Of a stretch of 64,000 nucleotides of DNA, positions 43,133 to 53,251 are shown one piece after another. The position numbers and the translations under genes are program-made. The notes below the pieces were generated by a model that did not search any database, was not told the DNA's origin, and saw nothing but the letters and a program-made list of their open reading frames with translations. The first letter of the stretch is position 1; the number at the start of each line of letters is the position of its first letter. Where the stretch lies: NCBI GenBank assembly GCA_047495785.1, contig JBLDXI010000003.1:2046001-2110000 (forward strand), given 5' to 3'. Source of the DNA: Lepidodermella squamata. Its lineage: Eukaryota; Gastrotricha.

Positions 43133-45448
43133 CTATTGATCTGCAGACTGAACTTTGTTTCCTTCCCAGAAAAGAATCACACCAGTCATGCAAGAAATTA
43201 GGAGGGAAAACGATCCGAGCGCTATTCGTTGTTGCAAAAATTGCGAATTCAGTAGAACCGCAATTAAAACGCAGCCGAAAAGCAGAGTCGTAACGTTAAC
43301 CACGGCTAATCTGATATTTCGCAAGTCAGAATACGATTGGTGTTCGTCACTGTTTCTCAGGCTGAATGATAGGCAAGTAGAAATACCGAATAGAGCCAAA
43401 TGAATTGCAGTTATAACGAAAATCCATATCGTGTCGAAGTTGGATTTGCATACGTTAATTGTCACTATATTATAGCTATCAGTTTCATTGTTGTAGTTAC
43501 CCGTCTTAGCAGTTACGAACTCTATTGCTGAATGTGGTTGGTCATACAAGAACCAAATCAAAAGATATGCAATGGTAAGAACCGATGTAGCGATCAAGCT
43601 AATGATGAAATGAAGTTTGAGCTTCTTTCTTGGGAGTAATGAAGCAATCAATGTATTCTGCGGTCCTACTGAGTTCACACTTGAGATTGAAAACCCTTTA
43701 GCCATTTCGGACCTCATAACCGTGGCTCTTGTGCTTCTGTAATACCGATGTACCTCACGAGGCTGCCGATAGTGGAATAAGAGACGGGTGAAAAACTGAT
43801 TGTGATAGAGCCCGAGGCCAACAGCTGGAATTAACCGCTCGAAAATGCAGAGAAAGTTCGATTCTTCAGTCATCATCATGAGAATACCGCTGACATTCAA
43901 AAAACAGCTTCCAAGAACGAAGGCAAGTCTATCTATTGCAACGCCAACCTTTCCAACCTTTCCTATGAAACTGACAAGCTGGAAAATCGAGTTCGCCACT
44001 GCTATCGCGATTGCTGAGTAGAAGCCCGCATTTCCCACCCCAGCTTGCTCTGTAATTGTAAGCCATTTGTCACGAGGCGAAGTTTTTTCCGGTGTGAACC
44101 ACGCAGGCGAATTTTCTCGAATCGTAATGCGATAGCTTGAGAGGTTGTAAAAAGAAGAGCCATCCAGCGGTTTTATGTAGACGAGGGTGCGGCGTTTCAA
44201 CTCAGGTGTCCATTGCACGACTACGTAAGTTTCATCGTCATGCTCAGCTCGCGAAGAAAATTCAAATTTCCCACCGGTTCGAAGCCCGACAAACTCAGCT
44301 TTTGCCACAGACATATTTACTACGGAAGAGATAAGGTCTGGACTATTCTGGTAATCCATTAGGCTCATGTTGCGCATCTGTTTAATAGTTTCCTCGGCGC
44401 CGTGTAGGGCAAACGCTGTAATAAGAGCTGAGTCATGGCACAAGGGTCGTTTGTCGAGGTCGGACAACGATGCACTCATATTTCCGACAAATCCCTCGAA
44501 AATAGCATTAAATTGATTCAAATTATACCCTAGGGATGAATTGGCTGAAGGATTCTCAGTGGCAGTCGCAAGACCAACCCAATAGGTAATCCTTACTTGC
44601 TCCCGCACCATATCTCTCGTGCATTCAGGCATAACGATTTCAGCCAATCTATCAGAGTCTGTGAATGAACTTGTGTTGATGATGAAAACATAACGCGACC
44701 CTCTGATTCCGAATTTGAAGGCCTGACAGAAGAATTTGAGCATAAGTGGTCCCACGCTAACCACAAAAACTCGCGTGTCTCGCTCCAACAATTCAGCCAT
44801 AACCTGATCGTCAACATCTACAACACTGTTGAAGTAGGAAATTTCGAAATTTAGTTTAACAGCTTCGTTGTAGAGAAATATAGCCAGGGTGTAGTCGAAC
44901 AAGTTACTTGCTCCGGTCAGAATCCCGAATCGCCTCCATCTGCCGATGCTTTCGATAAAACTGAGTTGAGCGTAGCCTGCCAACTCGCCAGTTCCTCTTA
45001 GACGATACAAGTTCGGGTACAAATCACGCCTAGCCGTTAATTGAGGAGCAGTGCCTCCCATAGCTACTTGGACAAAGTTCAATTGGTGTATGAAGGTCGC
45101 CATAGCTTTGACTCCAGGTGTGAACCAGCCTCCGATGAGAATAGGGGATACAAGTGTCGATGAGTTCTGGAAGCTTCGATAGAAAGTCACAGTCGACCTA
45201 GTCATCAGTTGGCCATTAGCTCCTTCATCCATGAAAACTGGTTCAAGTTTAAAGCTTGGCAAAATATCGCTGCGGCGGTTGACAAGGTCGAAAACCACCT
45301 CGACAGCAGCTCGACATGCCAGGCCTCGTCTTGGCTCATCACCGGTGAAGGGGATGAAAACACCAACCTGTAAACTCGTCTTTTTCTCAAATGCACTCAA
45401 AAGTCGAAGTTGAAGAAGAGCAAAAATTGCTGTATTTATTGACTTCAT
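43133..45448 (-). CDS. GABA-B-like class C GPCR, gene 9
   Basis: Single exon, 771 residues. A signal peptide (MKSINTAIFALLQLRLLSA) is followed by the Venus-flytrap domain with GDEPRRGLAC, FMDEGANG, IGGWFTPGV (the Cys usual after this Gly is replaced by Val), FVGLRTGGKFEFSSRAEHDDETYVVVQWTP, and the linker WFTPEKTSPRDKW (S replaces the first P). Seven hydrophobic segments and a roughly 10-residue tail follow. The missing Cys is notable because the matching residue is Cys in genes 2-8; the pairing could be lost or compensated. A TATA box lies about 45 bp upstream of the ATG. It is closest in motifs to genes 7 and 8. Confidence 0.88.
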   Translation of the reverse strand: MKSINTAIFALLQLRLLSAFEKKTSLQVGVFIPFTGDEPRRGLACRAAVEVVFDLVNRRSDILPSFKLEPVFMDEGANGQLMTRSTVTFYRSFQNSSTLVSPILIGGWFTPGVKAMATFIHQLNFVQVAMGGTAPQLTARRDLYPNLYRLRGTGELAGYAQLSFIESIGRWRRFGILTGASNLFDYTLAIFLYNEAVKLNFEISYFNSVVDVDDQVMAELLERDTRVFVVSVGPLMLKFFCQAFKFGIRGSRYVFIINTSSFTDSDRLAEIVMPECTRDMVREQVRITYWVGLATATENPSANSSLGYNLNQFNAIFEGFVGNMSASLSDLDKRPLCHDSALITAFALHGAEETIKQMRNMSLMDYQNSPDLISSVVNMSVAKAEFVGLRTGGKFEFSSRAEHDDETYVVVQWTPELKRRTLVYIKPLDGSSFYNLSSYRITIRENSPAWFTPEKTSPRDKWLTITEQAGVGNAGFYSAIAIAVANSIFQLVSFIGKVGKVGVAIDRLAFVLGSCFLNVSGILMMMTEESNFLCIFERLIPAVGLGLYHNQFFTRLLFHYRQPREVHRYYRSTRATVMRSEMAKGFSISSVNSVGPQNTLIASLLPRKKLKLHFIISLIATSVLTIAYLLIWFLYDQPHSAIEFVTAKTGNYNNETDSYNIVTINVCKSNFDTIWIFVITAIHLALFGISTCLSFSLRNSDEHQSYSDLRNIRLAVVNVTTLLFGCVLIAVLLNSQFLQQRIALGSFSLLISCMTGVILFWEGNKVQSADQ

Positions 45449-45491
45449 TTCTCGTGGCCAATTATATTGGATTATGAGAAATCGTGGGGAG

Positions 45492-45498
45492 TTTTATA
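45492..45498 (-). promoter_or_regulatory. TATA box of GPCR gene 9
   Basis: TATAAAA on the minus strand, 44 bp before the start codon at 45448, similar in spacing to the TATA box of gene 4. Confidence 0.55.
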
Positions 45499-45863
45499 GC
45501 ATAGAATTCTGCATGACATCGCACAACAGACACACATCCTCTGTAGACGTTTCAATCGGAAGTCACGTTCAGAAATACGCGTGGTCGTGATCATAATATG
45601 GACTGAATAATATACTCATCTCGAAGTTTCTAAAATGACTTTCAGCATGATACTGCTTTCAACATGCTTGCAATATTTGAAAGTTTTAAAGTTATTAATA
45701 AAATTGTTGACCTGAAGTGGTGCAACCTGAATATCTCAGTTGTTAAATTTTTACGACTGAACGGTGAATTGACGTCAATAATCGATTTACTATCAAGATT
45801 TTTATTGTTCGATTTCGCTTTGAGCGGTGTTGGTAATTAGCTGGCAATATTTTCTCCGATCTC
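45499..45863. other. intergenic between GPCR genes 9 and 10
   Basis: 365 bp, AT-rich, with no gene or repeat recognised. Confidence 0.4.
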
Positions 45864-48697
45864 CTAATGCGGAAACGCGGCATATGACAATCTCGCAGCG
45901 CTGAGTCTCGGCATACTCATTCGACTCATTCGACTCATTCTGAACGCCTCTTCCTGAGGCGACATCGCGTTATTTCGTTGAATTAGCTACGAAATGAAAC
46001 AACGTACATAATCATCCAAGTTTTGTAAAAAAATAAAACTAACCTTATTTACGTAGTAGGAAATCGGTTGAACAAGACTGATGAACAGCGAGATAAAAGC
46101 ATAAACCATGGTCGATTTTTCGATATCCGAAGCATATATCACGCCTCCAACGAGTATCGCAAAAAATAATAGTGACATGGCTAATCCAAAGATAAGCGCG
46201 ATTTCGCCAACTTGGCTGTTATACTTAGCAACACGGTCCTGATGGGATATCAGATAATTATGAATAAATTCAAGGTAAAATAATGAAAAATTACAGATTT
46301 CAGCTTGAGACAACTCATAAGACTTCTTAGCATTAGACATCCATCAAAAATTGCGATGATTGCGATAACGGACAGTGTCACCTCGCTATCGGATTTTACT
46401 AAGCATTCTGTGGCGACAGTGCGGAATTCGATGCTGATATCATGAGCCGCAACTTCAGCTGTTCGAAGTATATCAACGGCTTGTAATGGGTCAACAGTCA
46501 TCCAAACAACTAGCAAGGTCGATTGAAGACAAAGCCAAGTCAAAATAAAACTGAACCGAATTTTCGGATTTTTCCCCCGTTTCAAGAGATTACATCGAAG
46601 TGTTTCAAGTTGGAAAGCGATGCCAACGACAATCAAAGTGAGTCCAGTTGCCAACAGTGCATACGCCATAGAGCAAGATACAACTACTTGATGAGAGATT
46701 GTTCCAGGGATAGCAAAAATATGACAGGCCAAGACCACTTGACCAACAGAGATTATATAAAATGGCTTGGAGTGTATGTCAACTTCGATGTCATCATCTT
46801 TCAAATGAACAGCAACGTGAAATATGTTAAGAATGATGACAAGTGTTGCCATTCCGATTAGGACCCAGTAGACAACTTGGTTGACCATTGGTACTTGTTG
46901 AATGACTATTTTTAGGGAATCTAAAGGGGGCCTTCCATCATGCGTTCTCCAATTGACATCGCCCGTTTCTGCCAGAAAAAATGACGTGTTGGCCTTCCGA
47001 ATAACCAATATGTTCACTGCCTTTATACCATAGGCAATGGGAGATCCGTCTACCCCAATCGTTTCATTTGTTCTCTGTAGCTGGTGGAAAGTGAAAGGGA
47101 GTAGGCCGAACCTATTCCCTCCATTCTGGGGGTCCAACTCGAAATCTCCGCCAAGGCTGCGAAATTTGAGTTTTGGCATCGTCCGAACCATCAGATCGTG
47201 AAGAACCCTGCCACTCAATCGATTTTTCTCCCCGCCCACCAGCCAATTAGCTATGGTGTCATTTGCCATGTTAAGCTCGAATTCTGTTTGATTTAACCAG
47301 AAGACTGCAGCCGTGACCATGTCATAGCAATGAAGACGCCAACCGCGCCAAACCGCGCTTCTCTCCGGGTTGTTGATTGCCTCGCCGATAAACTTACTGA
47401 ACTGAGCACCGCTGATTCCTAATGAATCTGTATAGGACGCCCCATATGCTGATAAGGCTGACGAAGATCCGTAGAATAGGCAGCTTTCTAGAACCTGGGC
47501 AAGCATCTCCTCTGTGCACCATGGGAATCTAGACGGATCTGATGGAGTGATATCATTGATTGGTTGAAGAAAGAACACATATCCAGGTCCATAGATGCCG
47601 TAGCTGTAAAGGAGGCAAGCCAGCTTAGCGAAGTAGTTGCTATTGATGAAAATGATCCGTGCGTTCATCCGCTTGATTTCCCCCACTGCTATTGCCATCT
47701 CCGAACCGTCAACCGGAACTCCGGGAATGAAAATTACCTTGGCGATGCCAATAATTGTCATGTTGTTCTGGGCTACAACCTGTTGCAAGGTGTTTTCGGG
47801 CTGAGGAAAGAAGGTTATTTATACATTTTCTGCAAATTCGAAGTAATACCTGATCCCACGTTGAGGTTGCTTCAGAAAGAATTGCTATCTTCTTCCAGCC
47901 AAACATTTTGCAAGCTTCAACTATGCGAATTGCACTGGTTGCGTAAGGGGATAGAACGAAGTAGTCATAGAAGTTTTTCCTTGCCAAGTACAACGGCTGG
48001 TATGCTGTGCTTTTCGTAAGCTTGATAAATGATCAAATGGGATACAGTTAAATACCCATGTGTCGTCCTTATTTTGCTCATGAATCTTTTACTTAATTCT
48101 TTAAGGATCTTTACTTTCTAGTCTGATTGCGAATTCATGTTAGGGCAAACAAGTCACTTGGTAATAAAGTTAAAACTACGCCTCTTTCAATCAAGAAATG
48201 GCCATAAGTAATAAGGAAGCTTCGGATAACATACCCCTGTGTAGTTATACTGCTTGAGCATCGATGCTGTATACATGTGCCCAGCGCATGGACTGCCCAA
48301 AATGAGCGGGACTCGATTCGACCCAGGAATTTCCATTGCGGTGATGAATTTTTTTACATGAACTGGCCTTGAACACTAAATTTTGGTATGTTTTAAATTG
48401 CTAATTTGTCACAAATGTAACCTCATCGTCGATTACTTCGATCTGAATGTTGTATTGCGGTAACAGATTTGTGTTTGAACGGATGCCATTCAATGCAAGA
48501 CGCATGGATTCGGTGCATATCGGGCCGATTGGATACAGAAATCCACCGTAATTTACAATAACAGGAATGCTGATATTTTTTCGGTTTCCGTCTGCTTTGT
48601 AATCCGCCTCTACTTTCAGAGGTGGTGGGTTCGTCATGTTGAGCTTGGAAAGCGCTGTTCTTATAACGCTAAGCAGTAGCAAGATCGGAATAAGCAT
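45864..48697 (-). CDS. GABA-B-like class C GPCR, gene 10 (six exons)
   Basis: Exons 48697-48422, 48375-48235, 48020-47850, 47800-46295, 46238-46044 and 45986-45864 are all phase 0 and give 803 residues. After the signal peptide comes a divergent Venus-flytrap domain: GPICTESMRLALNGI, IDDE, LGSPCAGHMYTASML, FGWKKIAILSEATSTWDQ. The linker WRTHDGRPPLDS is the GABA-B W..GG..P.D motif. Seven hydrophobic segments follow, the last two on exon 5, and exon 6 encodes a 41-residue basic tail with three R-M-S units. The start of gene 9's signature (GDEPR) is absent, so this is a different subfamily from genes 1-9. It pairs with gene 11 in tandem. An exon-4-only reading would lose TM6, TM7 and the N-terminal half of the ligand lobe. 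Confidence 0.85.
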
Positions 48698-50614
48698 TTT
48701 TTATGGACAATTTGATTTTTATCAATACTCGTGCATCAGTTGTAGATTTCGAAACTTGAAATGTAATTGGATAGTCTTGATAGCAAAACGCGAGAATGTG
48801 GTAAGATGCGTAATTCCACTAATTAAATTGGCTTTTTTCCACGCCAAACGCCCACATTACAGCGAACGCTATGCCATCAGCAATGTTTGACATTTTAGGC
48901 GTGCCTTGCATCCAAAATTGTCTAATCAATCTGCTAGCCAAAATCCTCAAAAATTAGCCAGATAAATTCCATTTTTAGTCGGTCCCAAATAGCGGTGTAG
49001 AATCTGCATTTATGAAAGGAAGGGTGATCATTGTTTGTCATTACCAGAACTATAAGTTAAAAACATCAGCTAAAGCTCGCGATTGGATGAATGAGCTTAA
49101 TGGAATAATATTACATATATAAGCATGCAGGAAACTTCAGCTTTACAAGGCTCGAGATTTGTCGCTATTGGTCCACGTTCAGCCTTCTGGGCCGTAACCC
49201 CAACTCGAGAGTTCCAGGCATGAAAAAACAAGATAACCACAGGGGTCAGATAAATTCGAGGTTGAAAATACCAAAACTTACCCCCTAGTGTTGTAGTAGG
49301 TTTTCGTTTTTCCTCCTCCGTTCACCACGTTCACCGTCAACACTACCTACCTTGTCGTATGCGGAGTCAAAATCGGTCGGATTACCGCCGCCTGGGCTTG
49401 TCTCTCGCGGCAATCAAGCCACCAAGTTGTTTAATGCCACCAAGGCTAAGTTATTGCTTTCTCCCCTCAACCACAGTGCGCCCAGCCTCGCGCTTAGCTC
49501 AGTCTCAGTGGGTCTAGGATTCCGCAAGTTCGTGTTTCGCGCCTCCACGACATCATCTTCGACAAGGAGCTGACCAGGAAACCCCCCATGGATATTGTGC
49601 TCGAGCCTTTTTCAAGGATAATAAAAAAAATTCGTTTCGTTTTGGAAATCATGAAGTAGAACAATGAACTTGCGAAGAGATGGGGATACAAAAATCAGCA
49701 AGAACCAAGCCACGGCGGCATCTATTCTTGAAATTCAGGAGTGTCTCGCAAGCCTGCTTAGCGTTCACGAAATCGCACCGAGATTTGTATGCCGTTGCAC
49801 ACGATGGAAAATTTGACAGAGTGAAAGATGGCAAATACCAGGTTAGTCTGAGCAGGCGATAGCGCTGCTCTAGCACACAAACGAAATCATCGAGACCGAC
49901 ATTCATAGCAATTATTATGGAGAACATAATCGCGACGGAACTGTGTCTTCGCAGCAGACGTGAAGGACACAAACACTTTTAATTAGCGACGGAACAGATT
50001 GGGATCACAAAATGCCGACAATTCCGAATCAGAACGACATCACCTAGCCGGTGATTTTCCCCTTAAAGAAGCTGCAAATTGCTATAATTAGCGTGCAGCA
50101 TGTTATCAGGTTGCTTTATAGTTAAGCTGCTAAAAGTTGTTATAATAATAGCAAGCTTTTCGGTGCTATTATAATTTTGAGCTCAATTGTGAAATGCGAC
50201 TGGTATGTACCTAACCCAGCGCACCAAGTAGGATCTTCGACTAGTGGTATTTTATGACCAAATTGTTTGACTAAAGGGTCCCCCTGTTGTTTTTGGGGGT
50301 TTCCACCTTGGCCTTGCGAACTGAAGTACCCCCCATTCCCCCGGTACTTCGCGCACTGCTCCTAGACTTGTCCTTCTCCGACAAGCGGTTTGCTTGGCAG
50401 ATTGCCTCAGTGACTTGCCCGGTAGGGTGTGTACACCATAGTGATTTTTACTCTTCATTCTTCATCAAGCCTGTCTTTTTATTTTACTGTCTCTTCCTTT
50501 AAATGCAAAAGTGCGAACGAATAAAAAAATGTCATGTTATGTTAATTAGTTACAAATCGAAGTTCAGCTAAATTTTGTTCCTAATGAGCAAGCGCGACGC
50601 TACGCTGAAGTCGA
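48698..50614. other. intergenic between GPCR genes 10 and 11, repeat-bearing
   Basis: 1.9 kb without a supported gene. It contains two segments related to the repeat at 41495 (near 49240, and inverted near 50260-50290). At about 49520-49610 a plus-strand frame reads RLHDIIFDKELTRKPPMDI, flanked by stops and frame breaks; it looks like a decayed coding fragment of unknown origin. Confidence 0.35.
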
Positions 50615-53251
50615 TTAACGCCTCTTATTACTGCGGGGTTGCTTATTTCGTTGAATTAGCTATGGGAAAAAGATAATTAGAACATCATCCATAGTCTTGT
50701 CAAAAATATCGAACCTTAGTGACGAAGTGGGAGATCGGCTGAACAAGGCTGATGAACAACGAGATGAAACCTATAACTGTCGTCGATTTTTCGATATCCG
50801 AAGCAAATATTACGACCCCAACGAGGGTCGCAAAAAATATGAGTGAAACGGTTAATCCAAAGGTAAGCACAATTTCACCAACTTGGCTTTTGTGCTTAGC
50901 AACGCGGTCCTGTTTAGAAAAAGTTAAACATAAAGTAGTTCAAGGTTAAATAATAATTTGTAAAATTACAGATTTCAGCTTGATGCAACTCATTAGACTT
51001 CTAAGCATTAGAAACCCATCAAGAATTGCGATGATTGCTATAACGGACAGCGTCAGCTTGCTATCGGATTTCACTGAGCATTCTGTCGCGACTGTGCGGA
51101 TTTCGATGCTGATAGCCGCAACTTCAGCTGTTTGAAGATTATCAACCGCTTGTAGAGGGTCAGTAGTCAGCCATATAATCAGTAAAATTGACTGCAGGAA
51201 AAGCCACGTCACAATGAATCTAGACCTAATTTTCGGCTGTTTGACTCTTTTCAAGAGATTACTGCGAAGTATTTCAAGTTGGAAAGTGATCCCGACGACA
51301 AGCAGGGTAAGGCCGGTTGCCAGCAGCGCATACGAGATCGAGCAAGATATAACAACTGAATGGGAAATCGTTCCGGGGATTGCAAATATATGGCAGGCTG
51401 AAACCACTTGGCCAACAGTGATCAGATAAAATGGAGTGAAGTTAATGGCTCTCTTTTTCAAAACACTTTGGGAATGTACGCCCACGACGATATTATTCTC
51501 CTTGAGATTAGCAGTCGCGTGCAAAATGTTCAGAATGATTACAACGATTGCTAACCCGATTAAGACCCAGTAGACAACTTGGTTGACCATTGGGACTTTT
51601 TGAATGATAATTATGATGGAATCCAAAGGAGGTTTCCCATTGTGCGTTCTCCAATTGGCATCGCCCGTTTCCGCCAAAATAAATGACGTTTCCCTTGTAC
51701 TCTTTTGAACGACTAGGACGTTGACTGGCTTTATACCGTAGGCAATGGGAGCCCCGTCTGCCCCAATTGTTTCATTTGTTCTCTGAAGTTGGTAGAAGGT
51801 GAAAGGCATGAGGCCAAACTTGTTTCCTCCATTCTGAGGATCCAACTCAAAATCCCCGCCGAGGGTGCGAAATTTAACTTTCGGCATTGTCCGAACCATT
51901 AGATCGTGAAGAACCCTACCGCTCAATCGATTTTTCTCCCCGCCCACCAGCCAATTAGCTATGGTGTCATTCGCCATGTTGAGTTCAAACTCAGTTTGAT
52001 TAAGCCAAAATACAGCGGCGGTGAGCATATCATAGCAATGAAGACGCCAACCCCGCCAAACTGCGCTTTTCTCAGGACTATCGATTGTCTCGCCGAGAAA
52101 CGTACTGAACTGAGAACCGGTGATTCCTAAAGAATCAGTGTAAGACGCTCCATATGCAGATAAAGCTGATGAAGTTCCGTAGAATAGGCAACTCTCCAGA
52201 ACCTGGGCAAGCATTTCTTCTGAGCACCAGGAAAATCGAGACGGATCTGTTGGAGTTATGTCGTTGACAGGTGGTGAAAAGAACACAAAGCCAGGCCCGT
52301 AGATACCATATCTGTGAAGGAGGCAAGCCAGCTTAGCGAAATAGTTGCTGCTGATGTAAATGATTCGTGCGTTCATGCGTTTGATTTCTCCCACTGCTAC
52401 TGCCATTTCCGAACCATCAACTGGAACTCCAGGGATGAAGATTACCTTGGCTGTGCCGATAATTGTCATATTGTTCTGGGCTGCAACTTGCTGAAAGGTT
52501 TTTTCCGGCTGGGGCAAAAAAACAATTAAACCTATTTTCCGGACATTCGAAGCAATGTACCTGATCCCACGTTGAGGTTGCTTCAGAAAGAATTGCCACC
52601 TTCTTCCAACCAAACATTTTGCAAGCTTCAACTATGCGAGATGCGGTGGTTGTGTAAGGGGATAGAATAAAGTAGTCGTAGTAGTTTTTCCTTGTCAAGT
52701 ACAAGGGCAAGTATCCCGTACTTTTTGTGAGCTTGAAAAGACGCATTTGTGTGACGTTGTGTAAAATAAATTATAGGAAGGCTTACCCCAGTGTAGTTAT
52801 ATTGCTTCAGCATTGATGCTGTATACATGTGACCAGCGCATGGACTGCCCATAATGAGCGGGACTCGATTCGACCCGGGAATTTCCATTGCATCGATGAA
52901 TTTTTTAACATGAACTGGCCTTGAGCACTATATTTCTATCTTAAGTAATGAAAACTGTAATGAACCTATGATTACCTCATCGTCGATTACTTCGATCTGA
53001 ATGTTGTATTGCGGTAACAGATTCTTGTTGGACCGAATGCCATTCAAAGCAAGACGCATGGATTCGGTACATATCGGTCCGATAGGATACAGAAATCCGC
53101 CGTAATTCACAAAAGCAGGAATGCTGATATTTCTACGGTTCTCGCCTGCTTTGTAATCAGCCTCTACTTTCAAAGGTGGTGGGTCCGTCATGCTGAGCTT
53201 GGGATATGATGTTTGTACAACACCAAGCAGCATTAAGAACGATTTAAGCAT
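50615..53251 (-). CDS. GABA-B-like class C GPCR, gene 11 (six exons)
   Basis: Exons 53251-52976, 52927-52787, 52731-52561, 52508-50970, 50909-50715 and 50659-50615 give 788 residues, with intron positions and phases identical to gene 10. The first four exons encode the signal peptide, Venus-flytrap domain (GPICTESMRLALNGI, MGSPCAGHMYTASML, FGWKKVAILSEATSTWDQ), linker WRTHNGKPPLDS and TM1-5. Exon 5 gives TM6-7. It differs from gene 10 in an extra 11-residue stretch with LKKRA in the first intracellular loop and in a much shorter last exon (14 residues, ending NKRR). I place the start at 53251 because that Met begins a signal peptide; a further Met exists at 53278. Confidence 0.85.

Noticed and set aside
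46250-47788. Gene 10 as a 512-residue single-exon protein
   Set aside because: It lacks the signal peptide, part of the ligand lobe and TM6-7, all of which are found on flanking in-phase exons.
1-53251. Classification of the receptors as mGluR or calcium-sensing type
   Set aside because: There is no cysteine-rich domain between the ligand domain and TM1, and the W..PP.D linker is that of the GABA-B group.
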